A DNA stretch of 64,000 nucleotides, taken from positions 186,001 to 250,000 of the forward strand of contig NZ_BMPW01000002.1 of NCBI RefSeq assembly GCF_014647795.1. Reading direction: 5' to 3'. A program made the position numbers and the translations under genes. The first letter of the stretch is position 1, and each line of letters begins with the position of its first letter. Under the pieces are notes generated by a model. That model worked only from the letters and a program-made list of their open reading frames with translations. It did no database searches and had not been told where the DNA came from. Source of the DNA: Actinoplanes campanulatus (GTDB lineage Bacteria > Actinomycetota > Actinomycetes > Mycobacteriales > Micromonosporaceae). Positions 46,608-54,764 of the stretch are shown one piece after another.

Positions 46608-47362
46608 GCACCCTGGAGATCCGCGACCTGCAGGTTTCGGTGAAGCTGCCGGATGGCGAGCTGAAGCCGATCCTGAACGGCGTCGACCTGACCGTGAAGG
46701 CCGGCGAGACCCACGCCATCATGGGTCCCAACGGCTCCGGCAAGTCGACCCTCGCCTACTCGATCGCCGGCCACCCGAAGTACGAGATCACCGGCGGTTC
46801 GGTGACCCTCGACGGCGCCGACGTGCTCGAGCTGAGCGTCGACGAGCGCGCCCGGGCCGGCCTCTTCCTGGCCATGCAGTACCCGGTCGAGGTGCCCGGC
46901 GTCTCGGTGGCGAACTTCCTGCGCACCGCCAAGACCGCGATCGACGGCGAGGCGCCCAAGCTGCGCACCTGGGCCGGCGAGCTGCGCGGCGCCATGGAGA
47001 AGCTGGAGATGGACCCGTCCTTCGCCCAGCGCAACGTGAACGAGGGCTTCTCCGGCGGTGAGAAGAAGCGTCACGAGATCATGCAGCTCGAGCTGCTCAA
47101 GCCGAAGGTCGCGATCCTCGACGAGACCGACTCCGGCCTGGACATCGACGCGCTGCGGATCGTCAGCGAGGGCGTCAACCGGGTCCGCGCGACCGGGCAG
47201 ACCGGCTTCCTGCTGATCACCCACTACACCCGGATCCTCCGCTACATCAAGCCGGACTTCGTGCACGTCTTCGTCGGCGGCAAGATCGTCGAAGAGGGTG
47301 GCCCGGAGCTCGGCGAGCAGCTCGAGGCCGAGGGTTACGACAAGTACAAGGTCAGGGCCTGA
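46604..47362 (+). CDS. sufC: Fe-S assembly ATPase SufC
   Basis: A 252-residue ABC-type ATPase that drives conformational change of SufB/SufD. Walker A is IMGPNGSGKSTLAYSIAG near residue 40, the signature is FSGGEKKRHEIMQLELL near 145, and Walker B is VAILDETDSGLDIDAL. The Q-loop MQYPVEVPGVSVANFL is as in other SufC. The GTG (MSTLEIRDLQVSV) overlaps the Rieske gene stop. sufS follows after 11 bases. Confidence 0.97.
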   Translation: MSTLEIRDLQVSVKLPDGELKPILNGVDLTVKAGETHAIMGPNGSGKSTLAYSIAGHPKYEITGGSVTLDGADVLELSVDERARAGLFLAMQYPVEVPGVSVANFLRTAKTAIDGEAPKLRTWAGELRGAMEKLEMDPSFAQRNVNEGFSGGEKKRHEIMQLELLKPKVAILDETDSGLDIDALRIVSEGVNRVRATGQTGFLLITHYTRILRYIKPDFVHVFVGGKIVEEGGPELGEQLEAEGYDKYKVRA

Positions 47363-47373
47363 GGGGTTAACTG

Positions 47374-48603
47374 ATGAGCTTCGACGTCGAGCGGGTCCGT
47401 AAGGACTTTCCAATCTTCGAGCGGGAGGTCAACGGCCACCCGCTGGTCTACCTGGACAGCGCCAACACCTCGCAGAAGCCGGTTCAGGTGCTCGACGTCA
47501 TGCGTGCGCACCAGGAGCGGTACAACGGCAACGTGTCCCGCTCCGTGCACACGCTCGGCACCGAGTCGACCGAGGCGTACGAGGGCGCCCGGGCTCGCAT
47601 CGCCACGTTCATCGGCGCGGCGAGCCCGGACGAGGTGGTCTTCACCAAGAACTCCACCGAGGCGATCAACCTGGTGGCGCACTCGCTGGGCCAGATGCTG
47701 CGGCTCGGGCCCGGCGACGAGGTGGTGATCTCCGAGATGGAGCACCACTCGAACCTGGTGCCGTGGCAGCTGCTCTGCGAGCGGACCGGCGCGACCCTGC
47801 GCTGGTTCGGCATCACCGACGATGGCCGGCTGGATGAGGCCGATCTCGATTCGCTGGTCAACGAGCGCACCAAGATCGTTTCGCTGGTGCACATGTCCAA
47901 CGTGCTCGGCACGATCAACGACGTGTCCCGGATCGCCGCGCGGGCCCGCTCGTTCGGCGCCCTCGTGATGCTGGACTGCTCGCAGTCGGTGCCGCATCTG
48001 CCCATCGATGTGGCCACCCTCGGCGCCGACCTGATCGCCTTCACCGGGCACAAGATGCTCGGCCCGACCGGCATCGGCGTGCTCTGGGGCCGGCTCGACC
48101 TGCTCGCGCAGATGCCGCCGTTCCTGGCCGGCGGATCGATGATCGAGACGGTCACGATGGGCGGGACCACCTTCGCCGCGCCGCCGGCACGGTTCGAGGC
48201 CGGCACGCCGCCGATCACCGAGGCCATCGGCCTCGGCGCGGCCGTCGACTATCTGACCGGGCTGGGCATGGAGGCGATCCACCAGCACGAGCAGGACATC
48301 ACACGGTACGCGCTGGACGCGCTCACCTCGGTCCCCGGCGTACGGATCTTCGGTCCGGCGACGGTCGAGGGCCGGGGCGGTACGGTGTCGTTCGACGTGG
48401 ACGGGGTACATCCGCACGATGTGGGACAGATTCTGGACGCTCTGGGCGTGGAGGTGCGGGTCGGGCATCACTGTGCCCGGCCGGTCTGCTCCCGGTTCAG
48501 CGTCCCGGCGATGACCCGGGCCTCGTTCTACCTCTACACGACCACGGCGGAGATCGACGCTCTGGCGCGCGGCCTCGACCAGGTCCGGAAGGTGTTCGGC
48601 TGA
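47374..48603 (+). CDS. sufS: Group II cysteine desulfurase SufS
   Basis: A 409-residue PLP enzyme providing persulfide sulfur. It starts MSFDVERVRKDFPIFEREVN. The PLP lysine is in AFTGHKMLGPTGIGVLWG near residue 225, and the catalytic Cys in VRVGHHCARPVCSRF near 365. EMEHHSNLVPWQLL and MLDCSQSVPHLPIDV are the other family blocks. The downstream partner SufU accepts the sulfur; the two genes overlap by one base (TGATG). Length and site residues are complete. Confidence 0.96.
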   Translation: MSFDVERVRKDFPIFEREVNGHPLVYLDSANTSQKPVQVLDVMRAHQERYNGNVSRSVHTLGTESTEAYEGARARIATFIGAASPDEVVFTKNSTEAINLVAHSLGQMLRLGPGDEVVISEMEHHSNLVPWQLLCERTGATLRWFGITDDGRLDEADLDSLVNERTKIVSLVHMSNVLGTINDVSRIAARARSFGALVMLDCSQSVPHLPIDVATLGADLIAFTGHKMLGPTGIGVLWGRLDLLAQMPPFLAGGSMIETVTMGGTTFAAPPARFEAGTPPITEAIGLGAAVDYLTGLGMEAIHQHEQDITRYALDALTSVPGVRIFGPATVEGRGGTVSFDVDGVHPHDVGQILDALGVEVRVGHHCARPVCSRFSVPAMTRASFYLYTTTAEIDALARGLDQVRKVFG

Positions 48604-49058
48604 TGATGCTCGACGGTCTCTACCAGGAGATCATCCTCGACCACTACAAGAACCCGCACGGGCGTGGCCTGCGGGATCCTTACGACGGTGAGGCGCATCA
48701 CGTCAACCCGACGTGTGGCGATGAGATCACCGTACGCGTATCCCACGATTTGAACGAAATTTCGTACGATGGTGTTGGATGTTCCATCAGTCAGGCTTCG
48801 GCGTCGGTGTTGCACGAGCTGCTGCAGGGTAGGGACGCCGCCGCGGCCTCGGAGATCCACCACGCCTTCGTCGAGCTGATGCAGAGCCGCGGCCAGGTCG
48901 AGGCCGACGAGGAGATCCTCGGCGACGGCATCGCCTTCGCCGGGGTGGCCAAGTTCCCGGCCCGGGTGAAATGCGCGCTGCTGCCCTGGATGGCGTTCAA
49001 GGACGCGGCCGCGCGGGCCGGCGTGGAGGTGGGCGTGAGCCCGGAGGTGAAGGCATGA
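48603..49058 (+). CDS. sufU: Zn-dependent sulfur transfer protein SufU
   Basis: A 151-residue SufU of the IscU fold. It has the Gram-positive signature: HHVNPTCGDEITVRV near residue 38 (Cys, Asp), GVGCSISQASASVLHELL near 60 (Cys) and ARVKCALLPWMAFKDA near 125 (Cys). These bind Zn and take sulfur from SufS rather than act as the scaffold. The ATG overlaps the sufS stop; a second ATG follows at once. It overlaps sufT by four bases. Confidence 0.95.
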   Translation: MMLDGLYQEIILDHYKNPHGRGLRDPYDGEAHHVNPTCGDEITVRVSHDLNEISYDGVGCSISQASASVLHELLQGRDAAAASEIHHAFVELMQSRGQVEADEEILGDGIAFAGVAKFPARVKCALLPWMAFKDAAARAGVEVGVSPEVKA

Positions 49059-49687
49059 CAGAGAAGACCGACACGGTTCCCGGCCCGGCTCCGGACGCCG
49101 TATCCGCTCCGGAGGCCGACGTGGCCCGGACGATTGCTTCCGCTCCGGCTTCCGGTGCGGCTCCCGGCGCGGGCGAAGAGGTGCCGGACTGGCTGGCCGC
49201 CGAGCGGGCCGCGGCCGCCGAGGCCGGCGAACCGGTCGAGGTGCCGGGCGTCAGCGTCTCGGCCTCGCCCGGCGCGGACGCACCGTCCGAAGCCGTGGAC
49301 GCTGCTCCCGTCGTCGCCTCCGGCCCGGGAACCGATGGTCCGGCGGCCGGTGACGCGGTGAAGAAGGCGACCACCGCCGAGGTCGAGGAGGCGATGAAGG
49401 ACGTCGTCGACCCCGAGCTCGGCATCAACGTCGTCGACCTGGGCCTGGTCTACGGCACCCACGTCGACGACGACAACGTGGTCACCATCGACATGACGCT
49501 CACCTCGGCGGCCTGCCCGCTGACCGACGTCATCGAGGACCAGACCCGGCAGGCGCTGCTCTCCGGTCCCGGCGGCGGCCTGGTCAACGACTTCCGCATC
49601 AACTGGGTGTGGCTCCCGCCGTGGGGCCCCGACAAGATCACCGACGACGGCCGCGACCAGCTTCGGGCGCTCGGTTTCAACGTCTGA
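49055..49687 (+). CDS. sufT: SufT-like MIP18/DUF59 protein with long N-terminal extension
   Basis: A 210-residue protein. Residues 1-100 are disordered and Ala/Pro/Glu-rich with one possible helix (EEVPDWLAAERAAAAEAGEP). The DUF59 domain starts near 104: VEEAMKDVVDPELGINVVDL, then MTLTSAACPLTDVIEDQTRQ with the conserved Cys, and FRINWVWLPPWGPDKITDDG. Usual SufT/PaaD-like proteins are only 100-130 residues, so the extension roughly doubles the size. It probably helps deliver clusters to client proteins. Last gene of the suf operon, overlapping sufU; a terminator follows. Confidence 0.9.
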   Translation: MTEKTDTVPGPAPDAVSAPEADVARTIASAPASGAAPGAGEEVPDWLAAERAAAAEAGEPVEVPGVSVSASPGADAPSEAVDAAPVVASGPGTDGPAAGDAVKKATTAEVEEAMKDVVDPELGINVVDLGLVYGTHVDDDNVVTIDMTLTSAACPLTDVIEDQTRQALLSGPGGGLVNDFRINWVWLPPWGPDKITDDGRDQLRALGFNV

Positions 49688-49699
49688 GAGATCTCCGGT

Positions 49700-49732
49700 G
49701 AAGGGCGGCACGCGATCAGCGTGCCGCCCTTC
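49700..49732 (+). terminator. Terminator of the suf operon
   Basis: GAAGGGCGGCACGC (49700-49713) pairs with GCGTGCCGCCCTTC (49719-49732), fourteen pairs with a GATCA loop, 12 bases after the sufT stop. Confidence 0.85.
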
Positions 49733-49871
49733 GCTGTTCCGGTGTGTCCGAGCCCGGGCCGAGGCTGGTGTGCCGCCTTCTCCGCCGTTTCCGTCCCGCC
49801 GGGTACGTCCTGAGGGCGGCGCATGATCAGGCAGACGGTTTTCTGTCGTACCTCGATGGTAGAAACCGGGC

Positions 49872-50627
49872 ATGAATTCGACCCCGCCGTTCTCCGCGCT
49901 TCTCGCCCTGATCGAAGGCCGGTCGGCAGCGCTGCGTGACGCCGTCGACGCCGCGCCGGATCCGACGGTCCGCGTTCCGGGCTGCCCCGACTGGTCGCTC
50001 ACCGACCTCGTCACCCACCTCGGCGGTGTCCAGCGGTTCTGGGCCGCCACGGTCGCCGCGGCCGATGACTCCGGGCCCCTTCCACCAGGGCAGCGTGGCG
50101 AGCAGGATCCCGAGGGCGACCTGCCGGGGTGGTTCAGCGAGTCCACCGGCCTGCTGCTCGGCGCGTTGCGCACCGCCGGGCCGGAGGCGCCCTGCTGGGC
50201 CTGGTGGGCCGAGTCGGGCGCGCCGCTGACCGCCGGGGCGGTCGCCCGGCACCAGGTGCAGGAGGCGGCCGTGCACGCCTACGACGCTCAGGAGGCCATC
50301 GGCCGGCCGGAGACGCTGCCGGCGGCCGTCGCGGTCGACGGGGTGAGCGAGTTCCTGACCGTCTGCCTCGGCTCGCTCGGGGCCTGGCCGCACCGTCCGG
50401 CGCGGGTCGCCTTCCAGGCGATCGAGGGCCCGTCCTGGACCCTCGACCTGTCCCCGGCCGGGGCCAGGGCCGACCCGGCGGCCAGCGGCGAGCCGGTCAC
50501 CAGCCTCCGGGGCACCGCGAGTGACCTGGTGCTGGCCCTCTATCGCCGCATTCCCCTGTCCGACATCCGCATCGACGGCGACCGCGCCGTCGCCGACCAG
50601 CTCCTCGCCTGGAGCAAGATGGACTGA
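49872..50627 (+). CDS. Maleylpyruvate isomerase / DinB-fold family protein
   Basis: A 251-residue TIGR03083-type protein. The metal motif GCPDWSLTDLVTHLGGVQRF lies near residue 40 and HQVQEAAVHAYDAQEAIG near 130 gives the other ligands. A C-terminal domain follows from about 190 (GTASDLVLALYRRIPLS). It is a distant paralogue of the protein at 12.4-13.1 kb. Members act with mycothiol or are of unknown function, so no reaction is assigned. The ATG follows ACCGGGC with no clear ribosome binding site. It stands alone, convergent with the MFS gene. Confidence 0.83.
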   Translation: MNSTPPFSALLALIEGRSAALRDAVDAAPDPTVRVPGCPDWSLTDLVTHLGGVQRFWAATVAAADDSGPLPPGQRGEQDPEGDLPGWFSESTGLLLGALRTAGPEAPCWAWWAESGAPLTAGAVARHQVQEAAVHAYDAQEAIGRPETLPAAVAVDGVSEFLTVCLGSLGAWPHRPARVAFQAIEGPSWTLDLSPAGARADPAASGEPVTSLRGTASDLVLALYRRIPLSDIRIDGDRAVADQLLAWSKMD

Positions 50628-50640
50628 CCCGCCCGCTGCC

Positions 50641-50663
50641 GGCCCCTTCCCGCCGGAGGGGCC
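50641..50663. terminator. Short hairpin between convergent genes
   Basis: GGCCCCT (50641-50647) pairs with AGGGGCC (50657-50663) between the DinB-fold gene and the MFS gene, only seven pairs but GC-rich. Confidence 0.5.
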
Positions 50664-50671
50664 CGGCTCGG

Positions 50672-51967
50672 TCAGACGGTGGCTACCGCCTTGTTGCGTT
50701 CGGGGTGTGGGGTCTCGTCGAGTTCCTGCCACGCGGGAAAGAGGAAGGGGGAGACCGTCACCGCCAGATAGCCGATCGCGGCCAGCAACGCGGCAGTGTG
50801 CAGACCGAGCACGTCGGTGGCCCAGCCGCCGACGATGCCACCGAACGGGATACCGGCCCAGGAGACCGCGATCAGGACGCTGATCACGCGGCCGTGCAGG
50901 TGGGTCGGGATCCGGCGGTAGACGGAGGCCATCAGGATCGGGTTGACCGTGGACATGAGGGCGCCCGCGATCGCCGCGGTGGTCAGCACGACCCAGACGC
51001 GGTCGGTGAGGGCCAGGGCCAGCAACTGCGCCGGGCCGCCCAGGAAGAAGCAGATGCCGAAGGTACGGCGCCGGGGCAGGCGTGGCGCCAGCACCGTGTA
51101 GAGGAGGTTGCCCGCCACCGCGCCCAGGCCGAAGGCGGTGCCGATCACCCCCAGTGCGGCGGGTCCGTGCGGGCCGTCGCGGACCCACACCGGTACGAAC
51201 ACGGTCGCGAACGCCTGGTCGAACAGGTTGGTGGCGAACAGCATCGCCATGACACCGACGATGAGGCGATCCCCGCGTACGTACCGGAAGCCGTCGCGCA
51301 GCGCGTCGGCGTACCCCTGCTGTTTGCTCTCGGCGCGGGCCGCGGCGTCGGCGTGACCGACCCGGACGAGCACGCCGATGATCAGCGCGCTGACCGCGAA
51401 CGAGAGCGCGTCGAAGAGCAGGACCGCGGCCGGGCCGAGCGTGGCGATCAGCACCCCGGCGAGCGGCAGGCCGACCAGGGTCGACGCGCGGCAGGTGCCG
51501 TCGTACATCGCGGTGCCGCGTTCCGTGGAGAGGCCGGCCGCGGCGATCGTGCGGGGCAGCAGCGCCCGTTTGGCCGCGTCACCGAAGCCACGCAGCGCGC
51601 CGGCCAGGGCGATCAGCACCAGCAGCGCGCCGAACGACACACCTTCGCAGTAGGCGATCAACGGGATGCCGGCCACCGCGAGGACGCTCGCCGCATCGGC
51701 CGTCACGGCGGTGGGCCGTGGGCCGACCCGGTCCACGATCGGGCCGCCGATCAGGCCGGACAGCACGTAGGGCAGCATCTCGGCGAATCCGGCCACCCCG
51801 GCGAGCAGCGCCGAGTCGGTGGTGACGAGGATCAGCCAGGGTACGGCGACGAAGGTGATCCGGCTGCCGAGCATGGAGATCGCCTCGGCGGTGAGGAGAG
51901 CGCCCAGCTGGCGGCTCACCGCACGACGCGGGGGAGCCGGCCCGCGGAGAGAATGGGCGACGGGCAT
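50672..51967 (-). CDS. MFS transporter (EntS/MFS_3-like exporter)
   Basis: A 431-residue major facilitator protein with about twelve membrane segments. Typical MFS_3 features are LLTAEAISMLGSRITFVAVP at the first helix, VLSGLIGGPIVDRVGPRPTA after the second and ALAGALRGFGDAAKRALLP. Many relatives export siderophores or drugs; no substrate can be named. The ATG at 51967 coincides with the expected transcript start of a strong promoter, so the mRNA is probably leaderless. It is transcribed in the same direction as the histidine phosphatase gene upstream but has its own promoter. Confidence 0.9.
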   Translation of the reverse strand: MPVAHSLRGPAPPRRAVSRQLGALLTAEAISMLGSRITFVAVPWLILVTTDSALLAGVAGFAEMLPYVLSGLIGGPIVDRVGPRPTAVTADAASVLAVAGIPLIAYCEGVSFGALLVLIALAGALRGFGDAAKRALLPRTIAAAGLSTERGTAMYDGTCRASTLVGLPLAGVLIATLGPAAVLLFDALSFAVSALIIGVLVRVGHADAAARAESKQQGYADALRDGFRYVRGDRLIVGVMAMLFATNLFDQAFATVFVPVWVRDGPHGPAALGVIGTAFGLGAVAGNLLYTVLAPRLPRRRTFGICFFLGGPAQLLALALTDRVWVVLTTAAIAGALMSTVNPILMASVYRRIPTHLHGRVISVLIAVSWAGIPFGGIVGGWATDVLGLHTAALLAAIGYLAVTVSPFLFPAWQELDETPHPERNKAVATV

Positions 51968-51973
51968 CGACCG

Positions 51974-52002
51974 AACATAAGATCGCTGGCCGTTCGTGAC
52001 AA
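51974..52002 (-). promoter_or_regulatory. Strong promoter of the MFS gene
   Basis: On the minus strand TTGTCA (51997-52002) and TATGTT (51974-51979) are separated by 17 bases, and the -10 ends six bases before the ATG. This is the closest match to a housekeeping promoter in the window. Confidence 0.72.
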
Positions 52003-52022
52003 GACGGTCATCGATATAAGAC

Positions 52023-52712
52023 TCAGGTCGGGGGCAGGTGGTCGATCACGTTGTAGCGGTCCAGCGTCAGCTCCCCGGAACCGCCGTCGAAGCGGGTGAT
52101 GGACGCGTTCCGCACGTTGCCCGCCTCGCGTTCCACCTCCAGCACCTCGTCCCAGCTCAGCTGCTCGATGACGGCCCGCATCATGAGCACCACCGCATCG
52201 TGGGCCACGACGATCACCCGTTGCCCGGCGTGGTCGGTGTGCAGGTCGTCCAGGAACGACTTGAGCCGGATCGCGATGTCGGCGAACGACTCGCCGCCCG
52301 GTGGCACGTACTCGAACTCGCCGGCCTCGGCCCGTCGCGCCGCCTCGTCCGGGTAGCGGGCCGCGACCGCGGCGTGGGTGAGCAGCTCCAGCTCGCCCAT
52401 CAGCCGGTCCACCAGGCGGTCGTCGGTGCGCGGCGCCGGCAGGTCCAGGCCCGACGACGCGGCGGCGATCCGCCACGTCTCGCGGGCACGCAGGTACGGC
52501 GACGTGATCACCGCCTCTGGCCGGTGCTCCTCCGGGAGAGCGGCCAGCCATTTGCCCACGGCAGCGGCCTGCTCCTCCCCGGTTTCGGTGAGCGGCACCT
52601 CCGCGTCGCGGCCGCTCACCGCCGCTTCCAGGAGCCCCTCCGCGTTGGCTGCGGTGAACGCCACGTTGGCCAGGCTTTGCCCGTGCCGGACCAGAATCAG
52701 TTCAGCGACCAT
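52023..52712 (-). CDS. Histidine phosphatase family protein
   Basis: A 229-residue phosphoglycerate-mutase-fold phosphatase. The catalytic RHG is in LILVRHGQSLANVAF at residue 7; the second His is in VIVVAHDAVVLMMRAVIEQL near 170; ITSPYLRARETWRIA gives the substrate-binding Arg. GGESFADIAIRLKSFLDDL carries the acid residue. The substrate is not known. The ATG at 52712 lies six bases from TAGGGT (52719-52724), a leaderless arrangement. It is followed by the MFS gene with separate promoter. Confidence 0.92.
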   Translation of the reverse strand: MVAELILVRHGQSLANVAFTAANAEGLLEAAVSGRDAEVPLTETGEEQAAAVGKWLAALPEEHRPEAVITSPYLRARETWRIAAASSGLDLPAPRTDDRLVDRLMGELELLTHAAVAARYPDEAARRAEAGEFEYVPPGGESFADIAIRLKSFLDDLHTDHAGQRVIVVAHDAVVLMMRAVIEQLSWDEVLEVEREAGNVRNASITRFDGGSGELTLDRYNVIDHLPPT

Positions 52713-52718
52713 GATCGG

Positions 52719-52724
52719 ACCCTA
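52719..52724 (-). promoter_or_regulatory. -10 element for leaderless histidine phosphatase gene
   Basis: TAGGGT on the minus strand, six bases before the ATG at 52712, with no ribosome binding site. The -35 is poor. Confidence 0.45.
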
Positions 52725-53426
52725 CCGAGTCCGCCCGTGTCCGGTCACGTTCCGAGTTCAACAGAAAGCGTCTGGTAACTGCGTTCATTGCGTGAAATGA
52801 CCCTCCGGTGCATTCGCACGGTCGTCCTCCCGCCGCCGGCCCGACGCATCTTGTACGGGCGGGCGCCCGCGAAACAGACCGGAAGCAGACCCCGATCGCG
52901 CCGCCGGAATCAGTGCCGAGCCCGGCCGCCGATGGCCGCGCCGTCCGGTCAGCGGCTGATCTTGCTCAGCTGGTCGTGCGCCCGCCCTCTCGGCGCGGCG
53001 GGCGCTCACGTTGCGCCGTCCGTGTGCCCGGCCTGCGGCTATGACGTGGGCGGGCGACCACGGAAACCGTTACGTGTGCGCTGGTCGGCGCGAACGAGCC
53101 GGAGGGACGGACAGAGGACCAACCAGCCGGGTCAGACCAGCCGCTATCCGTACAGTCCCCGCCCGATGGCCTACCGCCGACTCGGACGAGCCGTGTGAGC
53201 GCGATGTCGATGTCGATGGGCGGCGGCGGTGGGTGATGGGGCTGGTCGTGGGTGGGGCGGCCGGGGGCTCGCGTGCGGAAAATCGCTGGCCGGGAGGGGT
53301 GGGCCGCGTTCAAGATGGCGGCGTGACCAAGCTGAAGCGTTACCCCGCCGTCTCTGTCGCCGTGGCCGATCGGGCCGTGCGACAGCAGACCGGCGCCGAG
53401 TCGATGTCGGGTCGCCGGCAGCGGTC
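52725..53426. other. 702-base intergenic region without a supported gene
   Basis: No gene is supported. Several GC-driven frames lack ribosome binding sites and recognisable motifs. The part 53018-53080 has a pattern (GTGTGCCCG, then GTGGG, GGGCG, CACGG, then CGTGTGCGC) also seen in the MITE-like element at about 14577-14640. TCTTGTACGGG at 52850 matches one end of that element. It may be a decayed copy of the same repeat. Confidence 0.5.
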
Positions 53427-54029
53427 ATGAGCGGGGCGTTCCTGGCCGGCGTGGTCGCCGGCTACGGCATCGCGGTGCCCGTGGGAGCCATCGGTGTGCT
53501 CATCGCCGGGCTCAGCGCCCGGACCTCGTTGCGGGTCGGCGCGGCCGCCGGGCTCGGCGCGGCCACCGCGGACGGCATCTACGCGCTGGTCGCCGTGGCC
53601 GGGGGAGCGGCTGTCGCGGCCGTGATCGCGCCGGTGGCCGTGCCGCTCCGCTGGGCCGGGGCGATGGTGCTCCTCGCGCTGGCCGGATGGACCGCCTGGG
53701 GTGCGATCCGCGCGACCGGGGTGACCGAGCGGGACGAGCGGCCGGCGACGGCGTTCCGCGCCTACGCCGGTGTTCTCGGTCTCACGCTGCTCAACCCGGC
53801 CACCGTGATCTACTTCGCGGCGCTGGTGCTCGCCAGCGGCGGCGCGGGAGGCGGCGTGTGGTTCGTGGCCGGCGCCTTCCTCGCCTCGGCGAGCTGGCAG
53901 CTGCTGATCGCCGGTGGCGGCTCGCTGATCGGCCGGTTCCTCACCGGCCGGCGTGGCCGCCTGATCACCGCCCTGGTCTCCAGCATCGTGATCGCCGGCC
54001 TGGCCCTCCAGCTGCTCGTCACCGGTTGA
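53427..54029 (+). CDS. LysE/RhtB family exporter
   Basis: A 200-residue membrane protein of the LysE superfamily with five to six helices. Family motifs are GYGIAVPVGAIGVLIAGLSA near residue 10, GLGAATADGIYALVAVAGG near 45 and LGLTLLNPATVIYFAALVLA near 115. Relatives export amino acids or analogues; the substrate is unknown. The ATG at 53427 is chosen because the frame before it is an unstructured Arg/Gly-rich read-through of the intergenic repeat region. Its last 11 bases overlap the 3' end of the convergent DNA-repair gene. Confidence 0.85.
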   Translation: MSGAFLAGVVAGYGIAVPVGAIGVLIAGLSARTSLRVGAAAGLGAATADGIYALVAVAGGAAVAAVIAPVAVPLRWAGAMVLLALAGWTAWGAIRATGVTERDERPATAFRAYAGVLGLTLLNPATVIYFAALVLASGGAGGGVWFVAGAFLASASWQLLIAGGGSLIGRFLTGRRGRLITALVSSIVIAGLALQLLVTG

Positions 54030-54708
54030 CCAGGTGTTTGGCCGCCTCTCGGCGGGAGAGTGGGGACAGGCGATCGCCCTGGGCGGACAGGAAGGCGCGG
54101 ACCGCCTCCGGGTCGGTGCGGGTGTGCTGGCGCAGCGCCCAGCCGATCGCCTTGCGGATGAAGAAGTCGCGGTGGCCGGCCTGGGCGGCGCAATAGCCGA
54201 ACAGGCGGTCGGTGTCGGTGGCCGGGCCGTAGGTGAGCTGGTGCAGGATCGCGGCCCGGACCAGCCACATGTCGTCGGCGCGGGACCACTCGTCCATCCG
54301 GGTGACCGTCTCCGGGTGCCGTCGCACCAGGCCGCCGACCACGTGGGCGGCGAGCGCGTCCACTGTGTCCCACCAGGATTTCGTCACGATCAGCTCGGCC
54401 ACCGTGTCGAGGAACGCCGGCCCTGGGACCTGGATGTGCTTCGCCAGGTAGTCGCAGGCGAACTGCTGGAACTCGCGCTCGTCACGGGACCAGCAGGTCA
54501 GCGCCACGTCACGCAGCTCGGCCTCGGTCGGTCGTGGCAGGCCGGCCAGGGCCACGCGGGCGCGGGCGCGCCGCACCGGGCTGGTCAGGCCGAGGAACGG
54601 GAACTGATCGCGCATGTAGGCCGCCGCCCCGACCGCCCGCACCGGGTCACGGGCCTCGTCGAACGCGGCGGCGAGCCGGTCGACCAGAACCACAGCCAGA
54701 TCGCTCAT
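54019..54708 (-). CDS. DNA alkylation repair protein (AlkD-like HEAT repeats)
   Basis: A 229-residue all-helical AlkD/COG4912 protein. Characteristic segments are AAYMRDQFPFLGLTSPVRRA near residue 33, ELRDVALTCWSRDEREFQQF near 68, IVTKSWWDTVDALAAHVVGG near 105 and RDFFIRKAIGWALRQHTRTD near 180. AlkD members remove bulky or cationic alkyl bases without base flipping; others have no known activity. ATG 54708 is used, with AGGA upstream; MRD at 54717 is possible. It is convergent with and overlaps the LysE gene. The acVLRF1 gene diverges from it. Confidence 0.9.
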   Translation of the reverse strand: MSDLAVVLVDRLAAAFDEARDPVRAVGAAAYMRDQFPFLGLTSPVRRARARVALAGLPRPTEAELRDVALTCWSRDEREFQQFACDYLAKHIQVPGPAFLDTVAELIVTKSWWDTVDALAAHVVGGLVRRHPETVTRMDEWSRADDMWLVRAAILHQLTYGPATDTDRLFGYCAAQAGHRDFFIRKAIGWALRQHTRTDPEAVRAFLSAQGDRLSPLSRREAAKHLVNR

Positions 54709-54764
54709 GTCCCGCATCCTGCCACCGGGGTACGACGGAAATCCGCGGAAGTAGGGTGGGCGGA

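Noticed and set aside
52788-53198. 136-codon frame in the 52.7-53.4 kb gap
   Set aside because: Starts without ribosome binding site, Arg/Pro-rich, overlaps the suspected decayed repeat; nothing recognisable.
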